A stretch of DNA of 64,000 nt from Insulibacter thermoxylanivorax (GTDB taxonomy: Bacteria > Bacillota > Bacilli > Paenibacillales > DA-C8). Numbering within the stretch: position 1 is the stretch's first letter; each line of letters starts with the position of its first letter. The translations under genes were made by a program, and so were the position numbers. This document shows positions 24,613 through 33,877 of this stretch, in pieces. Below the pieces are notes generated by a model. That model worked only from the letters and a program-made list of their open reading frames with translations. It did no database searches and was not told the origin of the DNA. The DNA is taken from assembly GCF_015472005.1 (NCBI RefSeq), contig NZ_BMAQ01000048.1:1-64000 (forward strand). The letters run 5' to 3'.

Positions 24613-24749
24613 CTGGAGCAAATGACTTTTGCTAATATGTTGCAAATAACTGGAGCAAATGACTTTTGCTAATATGTTGCAAATAACTGAATCGAATGAA
24701 TTTTGCCAAACTGTTGCAAATAGATGCATCCAATTAACTTTCGCAAATT
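24602..24749. repeat. 37-bp tandem repeat, four units, overlapping the menF stop
   Basis: Units at 24602-24638 and 24639-24675 are identical (GTTGCAAATAACTGGAGCAA, then ATGACTTTTGCTAATAT). Units at 24676-24712 and 24713-24749 have progressively more substitutions. The first unit contains the last MenF codons and its TAA. Each unit has AGCAAA...TTTGCT pairing potential. There are no spacers. Confidence 0.9.
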
Positions 24750-25065
24750 AAGGAAGTCAGATTTACACTAATCTGCTTAAAACACGAAAAAACAGAAATT
24801 AGAGGAAGTCGAATTTCTTCTATTTCTCTTTTTTCGCTTTAATACCATGTTTTTAGGTCATCTTTTGGGGAATAAGGGAAATCTGACTTGCACTATTTCG
24901 CAAGAAATGGACAAATAACGAAATAGAGGAAATCTTACTTCCCTTATTTCATCGCTCATCGCTGCTTTGTAAGGTGTGCGCATCGTGTAACGTGCAGAAG
25001 CTTATTGAATACCAGATCGAGCTGCCTGCAAGGTGCATGGAACCAAGAAGAAGGAGAGAAGAGCT
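24750..25065. other. Gene-free AT-rich stretch with repeat-like boxes
   Basis: Related boxes GGAAGTCAGATTTACACTAA, AGAGGAAGTCGAATTTCTTC, GGAAATCTGACTTGCACTAT and AGAGGAAATCTTACTTCCC recur between about 24755 and 24945. No coding region is seen before the menD ribosome site. It probably separates or attenuates transcription between menF and menD. Confidence 0.55.
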
Positions 25066-26871
25066 TTGACGGAAGGACCAACCCTCTACTTAAGTGCTTT
25101 CATCGATGAATTGGTTCGCTCGGGTGTCGAACACATCGTCATCAGCCCCGGTTCGCGGTCGACGCCGCTGGCGGTGCTTGCCGCTGAACATCCGCAGCTT
25201 AGGGTGTGGATGATCGTCGATGAGCGCTCTGCCGGCTTCTTCGCCCTGGGATTGGCGAAGGCAAGGCGCGTTCCCGTTGCCCTGCTCTGTACGTCGGGGA
25301 CGGCGGCGGCTAATTATATGCCGGCGATCGCCGAGGCGAAGCTTGCCCGCGTGCCGCTCATCGTGCTCACCGCCGACCGGCCCCATGAACTGCGGGATGT
25401 GGGAGCACCGCAGACGATCGATCAGATCGCAATGTACGGCCGCCAGGTCAAGTGGTTCATGGAGATGCCGATCCCGGAAGCGGCTCCCCTTATGCTGCGG
25501 CATGCCCGGATGACGGCCGCCCGTGCGGCTGCCGAGGCGATGCAGCAGCCCCTGGGGCCCGTACATCTGAACTTTCCGCTTAGAGAACCGCTGCTTCCCG
25601 ATCTCGATCATCCGGATCTCTTCGCAGCCGGGCGGGACGGGGACCGGGCTTATGTGGAAGTGACGTTCGGCGTGAAGCAGCTGCCGCCTGAGACCGTGCA
25701 AGCGCTGGCGGAACAGCTGAAGGCGCACGGCAGGGGGCTCATCGTGTGCGGGCCTATGGACATGCCTGCCTTCGCCGAAGCGGTAACGGAGCTGGCAGCC
25801 GTGCTCGGCTATCCCGTGCTTGCCGATCCGCTCTCCCAGCTGCGGAGCGGTTCGCATCGGCAGGATGTGATCATCGACGCCTACGATGCCTTCCTGCGCG
25901 ATGAACGGACAGCGGAAAGTTTGGAGCCGGAGGTCATCCTCAGGTTCGGCGCGATGCCGGTATCGAAACCGCTCCTGCAGTATATGAACCGGCATGCGGA
26001 CAGCCGGCTCATCGTCGTCGATGACGGCGGCTGGCGTGATCCGACGCTGCTCGCCAGCGATATGATCAGCGCCGATCCCGTGCAGCTGTGCCGCTCGTTG
26101 GCGGACAAGCTTGCAGGTCAAGCAGGGGGACCGACCGGCATTCGCAGCGGCTATCCGCCGAGCGGGCGAGACGGAGCTTGGCTGGCTGAGTGGCAGCAGC
26201 TTAACGAGATCAGCAGACGTGTGATGCAGGAAGGCGCCTTGGATCCGGAGATCGAGGATCTGTTCGAGGGCCGCGTCTTCACGGAACTGCGGGAACTGCT
26301 GCCTGCAGGCACGGTGCTGCTTGCCGGCAACTCGATGCCGATCCGCGATCTCGATGCCTTCTATGCGGTGGATGAACGGGGGGTCCGCATGGCCGGCAAC
26401 CGCGGGGCCAACGGCATCGACGGGCTGGTCTCCACGGCCATGGGGATCAGCGCGGCAGGCGAGCGCGTCGTGCTCGTCCTCGGCGATCTCTCCTTCTATC
26501 ACGATATGAACGGACTGCTCGCTGCGAAGCTCTATCAGCTGCCAATCACGATTATCGTTGTGAACAATGACGGCGGCGGGATCTTCTCCTTCCTGCCGCA
26601 GGCGGATCTGCCGCGGCATTATGAGCTATTGTTCGGCACTCCCATCGGCCTCGATTTCCGCCATGCGGCGGCGATGTACGGCGGCCGGTATACGAAGGCG
26701 GATACCTGGGAGCTGTTCCGCGAAGCCGTCAGCCAAGCGGTATCTGCGGACGGGCTCGATGTGATCGAGGTGCCGACGGATCGCCGAGCAAATGCTGAAC
26801 ATCACCGCCGGATCTGGCGGCTGATCGCCGAACGCATACAAAGCAGGCAAGCGGCCGGAAGGGAAGGATAA
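25066..26871 (+). CDS. menD: SEPHCHC synthase MenD
   Basis: This thiamine-diphosphate enzyme adds 2-oxoglutarate-derived succinic semialdehyde to isochorismate. 601 residues with three domains of the ThDP family. The N-terminus reads SGVEHIVISPGSRSTPLAVL and DERSAGFFALGLAKA (the catalytic Glu is in DERS). The C-terminal cofactor motif is GDLSFYHDMNGLLAAK to NNDGGGIFSFLPQ (about 473-505). A TTG start at 25066 is preferred. AAGGAG lies 8 bases upstream, and TEGPTLYLSAFIDELVRSG is the usual family start. A GTG at 25033 would add 11 residues without a good ribosome site. Confidence 0.95.
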   Translation: MTEGPTLYLSAFIDELVRSGVEHIVISPGSRSTPLAVLAAEHPQLRVWMIVDERSAGFFALGLAKARRVPVALLCTSGTAAANYMPAIAEAKLARVPLIVLTADRPHELRDVGAPQTIDQIAMYGRQVKWFMEMPIPEAAPLMLRHARMTAARAAAEAMQQPLGPVHLNFPLREPLLPDLDHPDLFAAGRDGDRAYVEVTFGVKQLPPETVQALAEQLKAHGRGLIVCGPMDMPAFAEAVTELAAVLGYPVLADPLSQLRSGSHRQDVIIDAYDAFLRDERTAESLEPEVILRFGAMPVSKPLLQYMNRHADSRLIVVDDGGWRDPTLLASDMISADPVQLCRSLADKLAGQAGGPTGIRSGYPPSGRDGAWLAEWQQLNEISRRVMQEGALDPEIEDLFEGRVFTELRELLPAGTVLLAGNSMPIRDLDAFYAVDERGVRMAGNRGANGIDGLVSTAMGISAAGERVVLVLGDLSFYHDMNGLLAAKLYQLPITIIVVNNDGGGIFSFLPQADLPRHYELLFGTPIGLDFRHAAAMYGGRYTKADTWELFREAVSQAVSADGLDVIEVPTDRRANAEHHRRIWRLIAERIQSRQAAGREG

Positions 26872-26931
26872 GCGGTCGGAAGCGAAGGATGGACGTAAGG
26901 AATGACAGCTTAGCGGACGGGAGGGACAGCA

Positions 26932-27744
26932 GTGTATTGTGAAGTAAACGGTGTACGCTATCATCTGCAGGAGTCCGGTACGGGCGAGGCGCTGCTTCTG
27001 CTGCACGGATTTACGGGCAGCAGCGAGAGCTGGCGCCGCTTCATTCCCGCCTGGTCGCAGCGGTACCGCACCATCGCCGTCGATCTCTTGGGCCATGGCA
27101 AGACCGAGGCGCCGACAGATCCCGCGAGGTACCGCATGGAGCAGGCTGCTGCTGATCTGACGGCGCTTCTTGATGCTCTAGAGATCAACAGCGCCCATGT
27201 GCTCGGCTATTCGATGGGCGGACGGCTGGCGATGTCCCTTGCGATGTCGGCGCCACAGCGGGTGCGGTCGCTGATCCTGGAGAGCAGTTCGCCGGGGCTT
27301 CGGACGCAGGAAGAGCGGGCGGCGCGGATCCGGCAAGATGAGGCGCTCGCCCAGCGCATCGAGCGGGAAGGGCTGGCGCCGTTCGTCGCTTACTGGGAGA
27401 ACCTCCCGCTTTTTGCTTCGGTGCGCCGTTTGCCGGAGGATGTGCAGCTTGCTCTTCGCCGCCAGCGGCTCGCGAACTCCCCCGCAGGGCTCGCTGCGAG
27501 CCTGCGCGGCATGGGCACCGGCACTCAGCCATCCTGGTGGGAATACCTGCACCAGCTGCCGATGCCTGTGCTGCTTATCGCAGGCGAAGAAGATGAGAAA
27601 TTCGTCCGCATCGCCCGAAAGATGCATGCGCTCATCCCGCACAGCCGCTTCGAGCTGGCAGAGCATGCGGGGCATATCGTACATGTGGAAGTGCCGGATA
27701 TTTTTGATACAATGGTGATAAAGTTTCTTACTTCTTTACAGTAG
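26932..27744 (+). CDS. menH: SHCHC synthase MenH (alpha/beta hydrolase)
   Basis: Eliminates pyruvate from SEPHCHC to give SHCHC. 270 residues of the alpha/beta-hydrolase fold. [14 protein letters not shown] forms the oxyanion region. The nucleophile Ser is in [11 protein letters not shown] (about residue 94), the Asp lies in AGEEDEKFV and the His in AEHAGHIVH. MenH and ordinary carboxyl hydrolases look alike, but position between menD and menB makes the assignment firm. It starts at GTG, preceded by GGGAGGGACAGCA. The gap to menD is 60 bases and to menB 16. Confidence 0.92.
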   Translation: MYCEVNGVRYHLQESGTGEALLLLHGFTGSSESWRRFIPAWSQRYRTIAVDLLGHGKTEAPTDPARYRMEQAAADLTALLDALEINSAHVLGYSMGGRLAMSLAMSAPQRVRSLILESSSPGLRTQEERAARIRQDEALAQRIEREGLAPFVAYWENLPLFASVRRLPEDVQLALRRQRLANSPAGLAASLRGMGTGTQPSWWEYLHQLPMPVLLIAGEEDEKFVRIARKMHALIPHSRFELAEHAGHIVHVEVPDIFDTMVIKFLTSLQ

Positions 27745-27760
27745 AAAGGATGGCGTGAAG

Positions 27761-28582
27761 ATGTCTGTTGTACCATGGATTAAGCAGGGCAGCTATGAAG
27801 ATATCATCTACGAGACCTATGAAGGAATGGCGAAGATTACGATCAACCGTCCTGAAGTGCGCAATGCATTTCGGCCGCAGACGGTCATAGAGATGATGGA
27901 TGCCTTCGCGCGGGCACGCGATGATTCGGAGATCGGCGTCATCATCTTGACGGGCGCGGGTGATCTTGCCTTCTGTTCCGGCGGCGACCAGAAGGTGCGC
28001 GGCCACGGCGGCTACGTCGGCGATGATCAGATTCCACGGCTCAACGTCCTTGACTTGCAGCGAATGATTCGCACGATTCCAAAACCGGTGATCGCGATGG
28101 TCGCAGGCTATGCGATTGGCGGCGGCCATGTCCTGCATATCGTCTGCGATTTGACGATCGCTGCGGACAATGCCATCTTCGGTCAGACCGGCCCGATGGT
28201 CGGCAGTTTCGACGGCGGCTACGGCGCCGGCCTGTTGGCGCGCATCGTAGGCCATAAGAAAGCGCGCGAGATCTGGTATCTATGCCGCCAGTACAATGCG
28301 CAGGAAGCGCTGGAGATGGGCCTCGTCAACGCCGTTGTACCGCTGGAGAAATTAGAAGAAGAGACGGTGAAGTGGTGCCGGGAGATCCTGGAGAAGAGTC
28401 CGACGGCGATCCGCTTCCTGAAAGCGGCCTTCAATGCGGATACCGACGGGTTGGCCGGCATTCAGCAGCTCGCCGGCGACGCGACGCTCTTGTTCTATAC
28501 GACGGATGAGGCGAAGGAAGGCCGGGATGCCTTCAAGGAGAAGAGACGTCCGGACTTCTCAAAATTCCCGCGCTTCCCGTGA
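27761..28582 (+). CDS. menB: 1,4-dihydroxy-2-naphthoyl-CoA synthase MenB
   Basis: Crotonase-fold enzyme closing the second ring from OSB-CoA (Dieckmann-type condensation). 273 residues. [52 protein letters not shown] and [20 protein letters not shown] are MenB signatures, including the Ser/Asp region that replaces the Glu of other crotonases. The ATG at 27761 is preferred, with AAAGGA 10 bases upstream and the usual start [19 protein letters not shown] two codons earlier is the alternative. Confidence 0.96.
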   Translation: MSVVPWIKQGSYEDIIYETYEGMAKITINRPEVRNAFRPQTVIEMMDAFARARDDSEIGVIILTGAGDLAFCSGGDQKVRGHGGYVGDDQIPRLNVLDLQRMIRTIPKPVIAMVAGYAIGGGHVLHIVCDLTIAADNAIFGQTGPMVGSFDGGYGAGLLARIVGHKKAREIWYLCRQYNAQEALEMGLVNAVVPLEKLEEETVKWCREILEKSPTAIRFLKAAFNADTDGLAGIQQLAGDATLLFYTTDEAKEGRDAFKEKRRPDFSKFPRFP

Positions 28583-28613
28583 TGCGGACGCGCGAGGCAC
28601 AGGAGGCAGACGA

Positions 28614-30119
28614 ATGCAGAACCAGATGCAGCATTGGTTGGATAAGCGGGCAGCTCTCACGCCGGATCGGCTGGCGCTCATCGACGGCAAGGAAGAGCTG
28701 ACCTTCCGGGAACTCCGGGAGCGCTCGCAGCGTACGGCACGGAAGTTATCCGGTCTAGGCATCAGGCAAGGCGCCGTCGTTGGTCTCCTCTGCACAAGCA
28801 GCGCGGATTTCGTGGCACTCGTCCATGCGCTGACTTATCTCGGTGCGATCCTCATGCCGCTGAACACGCGGTTAACCGCCCATGAGCTCAGCTTCCAGAT
28901 CGAAGATGCGGCATGCATGCACCTGATATACGATGAGGCGAACGGGCAGCTGGCTGAGGAGGTCCTCGGCAGGCTGCCCCAGCTGTTGCTGATTCAAGCA
29001 GAGGGGCTGTCCGAACTGCAGGAAACCGAATGCTCCCTCACGGCTTACATCGACGCGGAGGCCGTCCAGTCGATCATGTACACCTCAGGTACGACGGGGG
29101 CGCCGAAGGGCGTCATGCTCACCTATGGCAATCACTGGTCCTCTGCCGTCGGCTCGGTGCTGAATCTAGGGCTGAGCAGCACGGAACGCTGGCTTGCTGC
29201 CGTACCGCTCTTCCATATCAGCGGTCTGTCTATCATCTGGCGCAGCGTGATCTATGGCATGACGATAATCATCCACCGCAAGTTCGACCCGGCAAACGCC
29301 AACCGCGCCATCCTCGAGCAGGGCGTGACGATCATGTCCGTCGTCAGCAATATGCTGGCTCGCATGTTAGAGGATCTCGGCGGCCGCACCTATCCTCCTG
29401 AATTCCGCTGCATGCTCCTCGGCGGCGGTCCCGCGCCGCGTCCTTTGCTTGAATCCTGCGCGGCCAAAGGCATCCCTGTCTATCAAACCTACGGTATGAC
29501 GGAGACGGCATCTCAGATCGTGACCCTGCCGCCGGAATATGCCCTGTCCAAACTGGGTTCGGTTGGCAAGCCGCTGTTCCAAGCAGAGATCCGGATCGCC
29601 GGCGAACGGGGCGGGGATGCCCTCCCGGGGGAAGCCGGCGAGATCCTGGTGCGCGGTCCGAATGTGACCAAGGGTTATTGGAACCGGCCGCAGGCGACTG
29701 CGGAAGCGATGAAAGGCGGCTGGCTGGCGACGGGGGATATCGGATACCTGGATGAGGACGGCTTCCTCTATGTACTTGACCGCAGGAAGGATCTCATCAT
29801 CTCCGGCGGGGAGAATGTCTACCCGGCTGAGATCGAAGCGGCGTTGCTGCAGCATCCTGCCGTCAAGGAAGCGGGAGTGACCGGCGTTGCTGATGAGCGC
29901 TGGGGGCAGGTGCCGATTGCCTGCGTCGTCCTGCGGGAAGATGCCCAGCTGTCGGAGGAAGAGCTGCGTGAATATCTCAAGGACAAGCTGGCTCGGTACA
30001 AGATTCCCGCCCGTTTCTACTTCGTGAACATGCTTCCGCGGAATGCCTCCGGCAAGCTGCTGCGCAGAGAGCTGCCGGCATTGGCTGTGCAAGCAGAGCA
30101 GGCCGCCGAACAATCTTAA
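28614..30119 (+). CDS. menE: o-succinylbenzoate-CoA ligase MenE
   Basis: Activates OSB with CoA and ATP. 501 residues of the ANL adenylate-forming superfamily. The P-loop is IMYTSGTTGAPKGVMLTYGN, A5 is YQTYGMTETASQ, A7 is WLATGDIGYLDEDGFLYVLD, A8 is RRKDLIISGGENVYPAEIE, and the catalytic Lys is in RNASGKLLRREL near the C-terminus. AGGAGG lies 8 bases before the ATG at 28614. A longer open frame upstream overlaps menB and is not used. It lies 31 bases after menB. Confidence 0.95.
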   Translation: MQNQMQHWLDKRAALTPDRLALIDGKEELTFRELRERSQRTARKLSGLGIRQGAVVGLLCTSSADFVALVHALTYLGAILMPLNTRLTAHELSFQIEDAACMHLIYDEANGQLAEEVLGRLPQLLLIQAEGLSELQETECSLTAYIDAEAVQSIMYTSGTTGAPKGVMLTYGNHWSSAVGSVLNLGLSSTERWLAAVPLFHISGLSIIWRSVIYGMTIIIHRKFDPANANRAILEQGVTIMSVVSNMLARMLEDLGGRTYPPEFRCMLLGGGPAPRPLLESCAAKGIPVYQTYGMTETASQIVTLPPEYALSKLGSVGKPLFQAEIRIAGERGGDALPGEAGEILVRGPNVTKGYWNRPQATAEAMKGGWLATGDIGYLDEDGFLYVLDRRKDLIISGGENVYPAEIEAALLQHPAVKEAGVTGVADERWGQVPIACVVLREDAQLSEEELREYLKDKLARYKIPARFYFVNMLPRNASGKLLRRELPALAVQAEQAAEQS

Positions 30120-30190
30120 GTGCAATCAGCATTCACTAATCACCAATCTGCTAACCAATCCGCTATCATAAGCAAGGGAGATTCAGGGCT

Positions 30191-31342
30191 ATGCATATCG
30201 CTTCGATTACGCTCCATCATATCCGCATGCCGCTTAAGAGCCCTTTTGCGGCGTCATACGGCGTCTATCACGACCGGGAGACGATCCTGATCGAGGTGCA
30301 GGACGAGTCCGGCTGCATCGGCTGGGGGGAGTGCGTGGCCTTTGCCGAACCTTGGTATACGGAGGAGACGATCGGCACCGCATGGCATATCGTGGAATCC
30401 TTCCTCATCCCGCAGCTTCTCGGCAAGCGGCTTGAACATCCGCGGGAGGTCTCCCGGTTATTCGCAGGCATCAAGCGGAATCCCATGGCTAAGGCGGGGC
30501 TGGAGACGGCGGTATGGGATCTATATGCTAAGCTGCAAGACAAACCTCTGGCAGAGGTGCTGGGAGGCGTCCGGAAGGAGATCGAAACGGGCATCGCCAT
30601 CGGCCTGCAGCCGACGACCGAGAAGCTGTATGAGGCGATCGAACGCAGTATAGAGGCGGGATATCGAAGGGTGAAGGTGAAGATCAAGCCGGGGATGGAT
30701 ATCGACTTGATCCGCAGCATCCGCGCTGCCTATCCGGGTCTGGCACTGATGGCGGATGCGAATTCCGCTTATACGCCGGCGGATGCGCCGCATCTGATGC
30801 GGCTGGATGAGTATAACCTGATGATGATCGAACAGCCGCTGGATGCAGAGGACATCATCGACCACGCAGCGCTGCAGAAGCAGCTTGCCACACCGATCTG
30901 CCTTGATGAAAGCCTCGTCAGTCTTGATCATGTGCGGCATGCCTTGACTCTGGGCAGCTGCCGGGTGGTCAATATCAAGATCGGCAGAGTGGGCGGTCTC
31001 ACCTCGGCCCTTCAGATTCACGATCTGTGCGCTTCGCACGGCGTACCGGTGTGGTGCGGCGGGATGCTCGAGACGGGGATCGGCCGGGCGCACAATATCG
31101 CCTTGGCGACGCTGCCCGGCTTCACCCTGCCGGGTGATATCTCGGCTTCCGACAGGTACTGGGAACGTGATGTAATCTCTCCTCCGGTTGCCGTGAGCGC
31201 TGGGAAGATCGCCGTGCCGGAGGGACCCGGGATCGGCGTCGAGGTCGATCGTGAGTATCTCGGCCATGTGACCTTGCGTACTCAGCATTACAACATGCAG
31301 CATTACAACATGCAGCATTACAATATCGGGAAGCACCTCTGA
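30191..31342 (+). CDS. menC: o-succinylbenzoate synthase MenC
   Basis: Dehydrates SHCHC to OSB. Enolase-superfamily enzyme of 383 residues. The catalytic Lys pair lies in VKVKIKPG (about 158-165), the metal ligands follow in LMADANSAY, MIEQPL and CLDES, and the second catalytic Lys is in VVNIKIGRVGG. The tail ends with QHYNMQHYNMQHYNIGKHL, encoded by a 15-base tandem repeat beyond the normal fold, so a terminal duplication has lengthened the protein. AAGGGAG lies before the ATG. It is last in the plus-strand men series. A terminator follows at 31408. Confidence 0.94.
   Translation: MHIASITLHHIRMPLKSPFAASYGVYHDRETILIEVQDESGCIGWGECVAFAEPWYTEETIGTAWHIVESFLIPQLLGKRLEHPREVSRLFAGIKRNPMAKAGLETAVWDLYAKLQDKPLAEVLGGVRKEIETGIAIGLQPTTEKLYEAIERSIEAGYRRVKVKIKPGMDIDLIRSIRAAYPGLALMADANSAYTPADAPHLMRLDEYNLMMIEQPLDAEDIIDHAALQKQLATPICLDESLVSLDHVRHALTLGSCRVVNIKIGRVGGLTSALQIHDLCASHGVPVWCGGMLETGIGRAHNIALATLPGFTLPGDISASDRYWERDVISPPVAVSAGKIAVPEGPGIGVEVDREYLGHVTLRTQHYNMQHYNMQHYNIGKHL
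31283..31327 (+). repeat. 15-bp coding tandem repeat at the menC 3' end
   Basis: CAGCATTACAACATG is repeated exactly twice, then once with an altered end (CAGCATTACAATATC). It encodes QHYNM units. Confidence 0.9.
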
Positions 31343-31407
31343 CGCCCGCAGAACCTATCGAACAGGCAGGATCATTTGAGCAGAGCAGAATGAACATAAC
31401 GAAGGAC

Positions 31408-31453
31408 AGCTGTCCAGCGAGCAGGTTATCCTCCTCGCGGGGCAGCTTTTTTG
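31408..31453 (+). terminator. Terminator of the men operon
   Basis: AGCTGTCC...GCGAG pairs with CTCGC...GGGGCAGCT, followed by TTTTTT. Confidence 0.85.
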
Positions 31454-31541
31454 CTGCATCGAATGAATTGGCAAGGGCTGGGGATACTTTAGGGTGTTGC
31501 TGGAAAAGCATGATGACAAAAACAACAGGAGGTAACTTCTT

Positions 31542-32117
31542 ATGAGCAGAAACAAAATCGGAATCATCATCGGCAGCACCCGTCCCGGCCGCGTAGCTGA
31601 ACAAGTGGCCAAATGGGTGTACGACATTGCGCAGCAGCGGGGCGATGCGGATTATGAGATCGTCGATATCGCCGATTATAACTTGCCGATCTATGATGAA
31701 CCTGTTCCTCCGTCGATGTCCACGGAGTATGCGAAGGAACATACGAAGAAATGGTCGGAGAAGATCGCTTCCCTTGACGGCTTCATCTTCTGCACCCCGG
31801 AATACAACCGGGCAACCTCCGGAGCGCTGAAGAATGCGATCGACTTTCTCTATTATGAATGGAACAACAAAGCCGCGGCATTCGTAGGCTGGGGAAGTTT
31901 CTTGGGAGCCCGCGCGGTGGAAAACCTGCGCATCATCATGGGCGAACTGCAGGTGGCCGATGTACGGGCACAGGTGGGCTTGTCGCTCTTCACGGACTTT
32001 GAGAACTTCAGCGTGTTCAAACCCGGCGAGCATCATACCGATTCGGTGAATGCCATGCTCGACCAGCTGAATGCCTGGGCAAGCGCCTTAAAACCTCTGC
32101 GCAGCCAGTCATCTTAA
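31542..32117 (+). CDS. NAD(P)H-dependent FMN reductase-family flavoprotein
   Basis: 191 residues of the flavodoxin-like NADPH-dependent FMN reductase family. The phosphate-binding loop is IIGSTRPGRVAEQVAKW (about 9-25) and the second FMN contact is FCTPEYNRATSGALKNAIDF (about 86-105). It should reduce FMN or quinone- or azo-type substrates in the cytoplasm. A good AGGAGG-like site (ACAGGAGGTAACTTCTT) precedes the ATG. It is a single gene with terminators on both sides. Confidence 0.9.
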   Translation: MSRNKIGIIIGSTRPGRVAEQVAKWVYDIAQQRGDADYEIVDIADYNLPIYDEPVPPSMSTEYAKEHTKKWSEKIASLDGFIFCTPEYNRATSGALKNAIDFLYYEWNNKAAAFVGWGSFLGARAVENLRIIMGELQVADVRAQVGLSLFTDFENFSVFKPGEHHTDSVNAMLDQLNAWASALKPLRSQSS

Positions 32118-32155
32118 CTGCCGCTTGTTAACTAAGCAGCGTTGCTTGCCGCTCG

Positions 32156-32200
32156 ATCACCCTGTTGACTTTGCATGTTAACAGGGTGATTGTTGTTTGT
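32156..32200 (+). terminator. Terminator of the FMN reductase gene
   Basis: ATCACCCTGTT pairs with AACAGGGTGAT across a 13-base loop, followed by TGTTGTTTGTT. Confidence 0.8.
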
Positions 32201-32280
32201 TCGTGATAAAAATATGCGAAATTGGAAAACTTAAGATGTGCACCATGATATGACCATGATGTGAATCTTATAGGAGATGC

Positions 32281-33876
32281 GTGCAGGAGATGCATGCGAA
32301 GGGGGAACTCGCCTTGTTGTTCAAGCCGTGGAGAATAAGCACAGGTCCGAATACCAGCGACAAACCATCGCCGAAGGTCTATCTGGAAGGCGAGCTGACG
32401 AGTAACCTTGAACTGAACGTCTTGCAGCTGCGGGAAGTATTCGCTTATCCGGATAATCTCGCCCTAAGGGTAAGGCGCGTCTATGTCCAATCCTTGAACA
32501 TGCACGCGGTGATCCTGTACATCGAAGGGGCGGCGGATGCGAGGGCTATCGAAGAGAATATGCTGAAGCCGATGCTGGAATTGGAGAAGCGGGAGCTTGA
32601 GGAGGCAGCCGTCGATCGGCTGAATTTTGTCAAGGATCATGTGCTCTCCTCCCTGTCGATCAAATTATCGAATCATTATCAAGATATCGTCGATGAACTC
32701 CTAAGCGGCAATACGATCCTGCTCCTCCCGGAAGTTCAGCAGGCGATCGTCGCAGATACCCGCGGATTCAAACACCGGAATATCTCGTCGCCGACCGTTG
32801 AGCAGGTGATCAACGGTCCCAAGGAGGCCTTCGTCGAAGCGGCGGATGTGAACCGCTCACTGATCCGCAAGTACCTCAAGGACAATCAGCTTCAGTGTGA
32901 GAAGGTGCACATCGGTCAGCATCGCAAGCAACCCGTCTACTTGATGTATCTGCGCAACATCGCGAGTGAACAGATCGTCGATCGCGTGAAGCGGCGCATC
33001 GAGCAAGTGCAAAGAGACAATGTGCCGAATCTGTACATCCTGGCTCAGCATCTGGAGGATCGGCCGTACTCCCTGCTTCCGTCGGTGATGCTTACAGAAC
33101 GCCCCGACCGCGTCGCCGCCTTCCTGCAGGAGGGCCATACGGCTGTGGTCATGGACAATTCCCCCGTGGTGTTGATCGCGCCGATCACCTTCTGGTCGCT
33201 GTTCCATGCCGCAGAAGATCAGTACAACCGCTGGCTGACCGGCAACTTTATGCGTCTTATGCGCATCACCTCGATTCTCCTCACGATGCTGATCCCTTCG
33301 GTCTATATCGCGATCAGCAACTACCATGTCGAGATGCTGCCGACGGACCTCATGCTGGCGATCGCAGCAGTACGGGAGCGGGTGCCCTTCCCGGTGTTAG
33401 CGGAGATCTTGTTCATGGAACTCACCTTTGAACTGCTGCGGGAATCGGTCGTCCGGGTGCCTGCTACGATCGGTTCAACGATCGGCATCGTCGGTGCCCT
33501 GGTCCTCGGGCAAGCGGCGGTGGACGCCAATCTGGTCAGCCCGATCCTCGTGATCATCGTCGCCATCACGGGGCTGGCTTCCTATATCGTGCCGGATATC
33601 ACACTGAACTTCTCGATTCGCATCCAACGGTTTATCTTCATCGTCTTCGCCGCTTGGTTCGGCTTCTTCGGCCTGGCACTATATATGACTTATGTGATGG
33701 CTTATCTCGTCTCCTTCAAATCCTTCGGCGTGCCCTTCATGTCTCCGGTGGCGCCGAGCCTCAGCTCTTCAGATGACACCTTCCTGCGGCCGCCGGTATG
33801 GAGGCAGTGGATCCGGCCGGCCAATCTCAGCCCGAAGGATACGATCAGATCAGATCCGCCGGAAAGGAACAGCTGA
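32281..33876 (+). CDS. Spore germination protein, GerA family (A subunit)
   Basis: This A subunit of an inner-spore-membrane nutrient germinant receptor has 531 residues. The soluble N-terminal region (1 to about 300) contains family motifs VKDHVLSSLSIK, LLSGNTILLL and QHLEDRPYSLLPSVMLTERP. It is followed by about five helices, including SVYIAISNYHVEMLPTDLM and ILFMELTFELLRESVVRVP. It starts at a GTG with AGGAG 4 bases upstream, and an ATG three codons later is the alternative. It is first of a gerA-gerB-gerC operon with overlapping or abutting genes. Confidence 0.93.
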   Translation: MQEMHAKGELALLFKPWRISTGPNTSDKPSPKVYLEGELTSNLELNVLQLREVFAYPDNLALRVRRVYVQSLNMHAVILYIEGAADARAIEENMLKPMLELEKRELEEAAVDRLNFVKDHVLSSLSIKLSNHYQDIVDELLSGNTILLLPEVQQAIVADTRGFKHRNISSPTVEQVINGPKEAFVEAADVNRSLIRKYLKDNQLQCEKVHIGQHRKQPVYLMYLRNIASEQIVDRVKRRIEQVQRDNVPNLYILAQHLEDRPYSLLPSVMLTERPDRVAAFLQEGHTAVVMDNSPVVLIAPITFWSLFHAAEDQYNRWLTGNFMRLMRITSILLTMLIPSVYIAISNYHVEMLPTDLMLAIAAVRERVPFPVLAEILFMELTFELLRESVVRVPATIGSTIGIVGALVLGQAAVDANLVSPILVIIVAITGLASYIVPDITLNFSIRIQRFIFIVFAAWFGFFGLALYMTYVMAYLVSFKSFGVPFMSPVAPSLSSSDDTFLRPPVWRQWIRPANLSPKDTIRSDPPERNS

Positions 33877-33877
33877 T

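Noticed and set aside
24602-24749. CRISPR-like 37-bp repeats
   Set aside because: The repeats abut without spacers and the first overlaps the end of menF. It is a plain tandem array.
25090-26619. 509-codon open frame antisense to menD
   Set aside because: Shadow of a GC-rich coding region. His/Arg/Pro-rich translation with no ribosome site.
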